Below are positions 59,001-64,000 of a stretch of 64,000 nucleotides of DNA, one piece after another (position 1 is the stretch's first letter; each line of letters starts with the position of its first letter). Both the position numbers and the translations under genes were made by a program. The DNA is from Bryum argenteum (taxonomy: Eukaryota; Streptophyta; Bryopsida; Bryales; Bryaceae), in the NCBI GenBank assembly GCA_037043015.1, contig CM073321.1:38026420-38090419 (forward strand). The letters are read 5' to 3'. A model generated the notes under the pieces. That model made no database searches. It saw only the letters and a list, made by a program, of their open reading frames with translations, and was not told the origin of the DNA.

Positions 59001-62000
59001 GATACGAATCAGCATATTCAACTAGGAATATCAACGTGGAAAATGTAAGTGCCGTTCTTGCCTTTTTGATGTTGTAGACCCTGATTAGCCTCTTGTAAAT
59101 TAATTCAACACCGGTGTGTGTAATTAGGCCATTTGAATACTCAATTATTGCTTGACGGGTTGTTCGGAGCGATAAATTACTTAAAGATTTCTTGTTGTGA
59201 AAAATCCAGAATCGTTTACGGTAGTAGTTCCCTTTGTTGTCCTATTCTTTTTGTCAGTCGACTTGTCATCTTCTCCTTCAAGTTTTTATCTTCTTGGAAT
59301 TGGAAGATTTGGCTAGATATTAGTTACCGCGTAGTTAAGCACCCTGTTTAAGTTCATGACTAGATCTGCAATATGCTTACTGTCACTACGAATGAGTGAC
59401 CTAGTAACTCTCCGTAATCTCTGATCAAGACAATTCTTTCGATTCCTGCTTAATTAATCACTCTGTTTAAGTCTACGAATCTGCAGTTGTCTCTACGAAA
59501 GAGCTGGCAGCAGAATCAGAGACCTAGTAGCTCTCCGTAATAGCTAATTATATAAGCAAAGTAAGCTCTAAACAACAACGCTATGCTGAAGCATTGATTT
59601 CAGTAAGCTGCTTGTGTTCTGTTCGAGATCAATATATGCCGAAGTGAGTAAAGCATTGATTAGGGGAAGGTCGTCGGCTCGTGCCAAAGCTGAATTGCTG
59701 CTAAAGCACTGATTACTGATAGGATATCAAAGCATTGATTTTGTCAAACCTATAATTAAGTGATGATAGTTAATTAATTAAGTGAGCCACTGTTAATAGA
59801 ATTCTGTCACCCAATGAGACATGAGATATAGCTAGTATGATGAAAAAGAGACAGAGACAGAGCTAAATTCCTATCATAATGTGTTGCATGCCAAGTGCCA
59901 ACCCGATGATCTTTTCCTTCGAACATTACTTTCGCAGCATTACCGAGTAGGATTAGGTGAATCTCTTGCCACCATAGATCACCTCTTTATTATAGGCTCC
60001 CGTTGTCTGCACTGAAAAATCGGCCCTCCCTCCCTCGATGCCAGCGTGTCTGTCTCAATATCTACAAATCTTTTGCAAGTTAAAGTAAACACTTTTACTT
60101 CTTGTCTCGAGTCACTTCCAACTTTGTGTCAACTCACAAATGTGATAATTTTCAAATGGTCACTTCTTTCAAACTTGTTACCGCTATTAAAGTGACTAGC
60201 TAGAAATGGTCACTTCTGTGTTACTGTGGTTTACGTATATTGTTAAATGTGGCTATACCTTCTGTTTGCAGTATTCAACAAGAAGGGCGATCCTCAGCAT
60301 CTCTCCAAGAGAAAGAGTCAGAGCACGTCGGGAGAGGTCTCCTAAATCCCTGTCACTTAGTCCCCGGCTTCATCGGCATGGCTACCGTTAGAAATATGGT
60401 TCTAGTAGTCCGTCTTACAGACATTCAAGGAGTCCAAGACATCGAGGGGACAGAGAAGTGCTTTCAAGATCGCGTCAAGTCTATAGGGAAGAGTATGTTA
60501 GAAGTGATCGAGGTAACTACTTTTAACGTTTAGACTGTGAATAATTTCAAATACTTTCGCATAGAAATATTGTGTTGTAGCAATGGAATTACCTAAACTT
60601 ATGTACTTTTTGTGGTAGTGACAGGATCAAGGCAATACAGGAGGTCTCGGTCAAGGTCACCACAGCATTGGCGCAGGAGGTCAACATCGGAAGACTCTGG
60701 GAGAAGAGGCAGCCGGTCTCGATCCCCTAATCGGAGACGTAGAAGGCACACATGGATCTCTCCAATGTCGCGATCGCCATCACCACGTACTTCGGCACCT
60801 CCGCTCTCACAAGGCGAAGGATTGCAGGAAACATGAAGATGGTCGACAGTGCAGAAGGAGTACACACGCGTTTTGGATGCTGCAGAGGAAAGAAAAGCTC
60901 GTCATAAAAGGCAAGCCACTCGTGAAGTGGAGATGGCGCGACAACAACGTGATGGAAAGAAGGCATTCTACTTGACATTAGATGTGGAGGGAAAACCGTA
61001 TGGATTGGGAAAACTGGCATGGGTAGCAGAAATAGGGAAGTTAGCAACAGGATTAGATCCTTCTTGTACCCACATTACAAGGCAGACATATGAAGCAATC
61101 AGAACTTTCAAGACTAGACTCAATGACAGCTTCGAGTACTCGGGAAATTGAATGACGATTATCTACGATCTATGATAGGGAAGGCCGTTACTAAAAAACG
61201 CACGGAATTAATATCTATGATCAAGAGAGGAGAAAGTCAGCTTTTGCACATTGACCATGAGGTGTGGGACCGTTTGGTAAAGTTGGCAGGCAGTAAACAA
61301 CGGAAGGACAAATCTGAACAAGGGAGATATGCCAATGCCTGCAGGAAGACTTATGGGAGGATCGGCTCTACGGGGCTCAATGGAGTACGAGAGAAATTGA
61401 AACAAAAGTTGCAAAGGTCGCCTGACCTAGAAGAAGTTGAAAATGAAATGAACCGCAAGAAAGGTTATGGATGGGGCAAGGACAACATGTATGCAGTGAA
61501 GGTGGAGAAGGACTCCGAGGCATATTCAGTAGATCCAAATACGATGACCTCGGACTACGATGGTCGACATTCGTACGAGAGCAGCAGTGACGACCATTAG
61601 GGACGCAACCGCGAGATCAGAACACCATATACAGTTCTATATCTGGACGTATGCATGTCATTATTTTCAAGTTTGAAGAACTCAAATGTCAATATCATAC
61701 AAAAACTTCTATTAAAATGTCATAGATATTCCAATATATTCTAGTAGTGCATTTCATGATGTCGAAACTTGAAAGCGTAACATTCATTTAGTTGGTAATA
61801 GTGATGTATAGAAGTAAGTAAAACATTCATGATTGTGACTCCTACAATTCACTATGATTAAGATGTTATGCGTTATAGTAGAACTAAAAGCCAAAAGATG
61901 TATTGCAGAAGCGAAATAGAGACAACGGCATGGGAAAAATTTGCTCCAGCAAGCGGCCTGCAAGTCATCGTGAAAGGAGTCCATATCAAAGACATGATTA

Positions 62001-62065
62001 TAAAACAGCTTCAAGATGAAATCGTTCGATTAAAAGCGGAATCTGCAAATGGAGCTAAAGTGTGA
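56007..62065 (+). pseudogene. Second CACTA protein gene (TNPA / Ptta-type), multi-exon, broken
   Basis: Successive plus-strand segments look like one intron-containing gene. An acidic N-terminal exon comes first (56007-56576: WRYEDVNRIALRDAQLYD, then long D/E/S/T tracts). A basic exon follows (58197-58620: RTSSRASASKIAQEKAK), then 58735-58918, then an arginine/serine-rich part (60271-60530 and 60622-60835: RRSRSRSPQHWRRRS, SRSRSPNRRRRR) interrupted by TAG at 60389 and TGA near 60835. A helical part follows (60849-61148: DAAEERKARHKR). The Ptta/En-Spm-like domain at 61151-61600 has KKRTELISMIKRGE, DHEVWDRLVKLAG and the DKSEQGRYANACR motif. A closing coiled coil ends the gene (61912-62065: IIKQLQDEIVRLKAES). 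In CACTA elements this partner binds subterminal repeats. At least three lesions are present. An RS-rich stretch in such a protein is unusual. Confidence 0.6.
59385..59760. repeat. Short repeat clusters inside the TNPA-like gene region
   Basis: GACCTAGTAACTCTCCGTAAT (59398) recurs as GACCTAGTAGCTCTCCGTAA (59521). Further right, AAGCATTGATT or a one-base variant occurs four times at about 59591, 59652, 59706 and 59733. These could be subterminal-type protein-binding repeats or a small inserted element. Confidence 0.7.
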
Positions 62066-62277
62066 TGGGAAGTTATGACTTGCGACTTCGCGGTCTATGT
62101 GGACAACATCAAAGAGGAGCAATTATACCAAACGGTTACGTGTCACTTGGTGTTTTGGTCATTCCTTTTGTAATTAGCTGGCAGAGAAATAGTTCCACGA
62201 ACATAAATGATGGGTTTTCTTTTTTTGGTAATATGCGAAAATGTGAAAGAAGATGTGCCGTCATGTTATATAGTTAA

Positions 62278-63265
62278 CAATACATGTAGTTTTCATGTGT
62301 GAAAAACTCTATATAATGTGTTTGGTTTATGTGGACCTGTTTCATGTACGATTGGAACACTATGCAGGACTACCATTTTTAAATGATCGAGTAGATCGGG
62401 TCGTAATACTTTGTTGTATCAGGGCATTACAGGAGTATAAGAACTTATTTCCTACTTACTGCGGAAGACTTTTCATGTTTGAATGGCACAATGGGCTTGG
62501 TGATTGTTGTTGTTTAGGCTTGCGATTTGGTGTGGAATGTGCTCCTTTATGTGTGGAATACAAGGTTAGCCCCATGAGCAGCACGTGGATGATATTGGTG
62601 TCTTAGGAGATGCGGAGGCTTCAAGCTGATCACTTAGGAAGTAAGTTGCAATAACTAATCTAAGGGAGATTGCACATGTGTTCTTTTAGCCAAGATGGTT
62701 GACGTTCAATAAGCCCTATCAGTCTAGTGCCTTAGTATTTTCCATGAAAGTCCATACTTAGAATACGATTTGATGTGGTATAAACTTATATCGGTCTCTT
62801 ATATCATGCGTATGCGTGGTACAAGCTGTATAATCTGAAAAAGAGTTAACAAAGATATTCTCGGGAGGTGGTAAGTACCTGATGCGTTGGTCCGAAGTTC
62901 GTACTTTGTAGATGGATTCTATTCATGTCTGGTACTTACGTTCATCACCCTGATTTCAAAAGATGCTAACACTGCTGCCCATAGCAACGCCAAGCCTTAT
63001 CAGCACAATGAGTTGTGTATAAACCCTCGTCAGTAATCATGCGATATCAATAGATCAGCAATTTAGTCTAGCTACGAATCTTTTTGACTTACTGCAAGTC
63101 ATCAAGTATGGCCAATCATTGAATTAAAATACTCTTGTCAATGGTGTCTACATGCTTGGTGTGATAACAGCACACTGGTCCACATTCCATAATTTTAGAG
63201 AGCCGACGTGACACCCATTCTGTAACAAGCAAGCTCCGAGTCACGTAAGGAAGCTCAAGAGAATT
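62278..63265. other. Intergenic stretch, no gene recognised
   Basis: Short frames only. No convincing TAGTG terminus was found for the CACTA region here; GTCTAGTG near 62728 lacks similarity to the left end. Confidence 0.4.
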
Positions 63266-63271
63266 GCGGCG

Positions 63272-63930
63272 TTGTCGTTAAGAATTATTGATGAGCTTGT
63301 ATGGCTGGAACATTACGTGAGGATCATAGTGGGGCCTGTGAAAACGGTGAACCGGATCGTGAAGCAAAGCCTCAACTCGGAATGGAACCAAGTGTTTGCC
63401 ATTGGTAGGGACAAGATTCAGGGTGGACAAATTGAGTTGTCGGTGTGGGATGCGGTACGTTCCGAGCATCGAACACTTCGAACAGAAATCCTCATCAAGA
63501 TTTCGCACTGATGTATCAATGTGTGGATCGATGTGTGAGCAGGATGATCTTTCATCATCGATGTGTCAGCAGGATGATTTTCACCATGATTTCCCCTGAA
63601 ATGTACATCCACATGTAAGCCCGGCTCCTCTTTTCAAATTTATGATGTAAGGTCAACAGCAAGTACCTCGGACATTTTTCACTCGTACTCCCTGGACTAT
63701 TCAGCGAATGTGACGTGGTCGACCTGATGCTGCAGGTCGTGAGAGTGCATGTGGGACCTTACCAAACATTGTTTTCACGACCAGCTCCATCGACCAACGG
63801 AAGCCCATTCTGGAACGAGGACTTGATGTTCATTACAGCAGAGCCTTTCGACGACGTGATGTTTCTGTTTGTCGAAGATCGAGCTGGCCCTAAAGTAAGC
63901 AGAGCTGATATTTGAATACTGAAAAGCGCT
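63272..63930 (+). pseudogene. MCTP-like protein (multiple C2 domains) fragments at window edge
   Basis: The first piece, 63272-63460, reads YVRIIVGPVKTVNR, SLNSEWNQVFAIGRDKIQ and IELSVWDA, matching a C2 domain of plant MCTP proteins (QUIRKY / FT-interacting protein type). The second, about 63655-63895, reads LGHFSLVLPGLFSE and then SPFWNEDLMFITAEPFDDVM and EDRAGP, matching a later C2 domain of the same family. Between them lie stops and a short internal duplication (GATGTGT.AGCAGGATGAT at 63520-63590) in place of several hundred residues. The calcium-binding aspartates expected in C2 loops are not evident. MCTPs tether ER to plasma membrane at plasmodesmata. This copy looks deleted, though a functional gene could continue beyond the window. 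Confidence 0.65.
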
Positions 63931-64000
63931 TTTGTCATATTCGTATTTCTAATGGTTCTGTGATCAGACCTGCAGAATGAGATTATTGGTCATGCAAGGA

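Noticed and set aside
61730..61749. CACTA right terminus at TTCTAGTAGTG
   Set aside because: It would cut off the last coiled-coil exon of the TNPA-like gene, and its flanking triplet does not match AAA at 46702.

Overview
The window is nuclear DNA from a land plant. The evidence is an intron-rich plant-type polygalacturonase, plant transposon families (copia and gypsy LTR elements, CACTA, hAT), a short TTTAGGG run and a decayed nuclear 18S rRNA piece. An atypical kinase family, a RING family, a Plavaka-like transposase and a DUF7869-like protein all together make me lean towards a bryophyte or another early-diverging land plant. That lean is inference from remembered family distributions, not something the sequence proves.

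Most of the window is mobile DNA. From left to right: a gypsy chromodomain end with the start of its 3' LTR (1-~680); a triple nest in which a DNA transposon (4299-5119) sits inside LTR element A (2570-5572), which sits inside one LTR of LTR element B (2543-7499), with the empty site preserved in B's other LTR; an unidentified gene fragment (7500-7992); a polygalacturonase gene on the minus strand (9010-12266, nine exons), the only ordinary host gene that looks intact; AT-rich DNA; a DUF7869-like relic (14804-16405); and a CACTA-like non-autonomous element rich in GACATC repeats (about 20.03-21.32 kb).

The most interesting part is 21.4-41.3 kb. Six GC-rich islands, built of palindromic blocks such as CCGACCGGTCGG and CCGATCGG, stand out in otherwise AT-rich DNA. 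At least five lie just upstream of a TATA box. They front three gene types: 'K' (an N-terminal domain plus an atypical kinase fold), 'W' (a shared cysteine and YVKM domain followed by either a RING finger or tyrosine/proline-rich repeats) and a BED/hAT transposase. Two units have the same layout in opposite orientations: K at one end, W at the other, convergent, with similar outer flanks. Unit 1 runs from about 21445 to 30313 and unit 2 from about 35356 to 41283. The hAT gene lies inside unit 1, where it cuts off the K gene. All copies carry stops or frameshifts. I read this as a two-gene mobile or mobilised element family that I cannot match to a described one.

The right third holds a Plavaka-like transposase relic (42.5-43.9 kb), an 18S rRNA relic (44.4-44.6 kb), adjacent fragments of two unrelated host genes (a CDKD-type kinase and UPF2) that end at a CACTA terminus (46705), a CACTA TNP2 transposase (49.4-53.4 kb, minus), a near-perfect 195-bp hairpin CACTA MITE (54436-54630), a second CACTA-type protein gene (56.0-62.1 kb, plus), and scattered C2-domain pieces of an MCTP-like gene at the right edge. 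Exon boundaries come from reading-frame continuity and GT/AG sites only; no transcript or database evidence was available.
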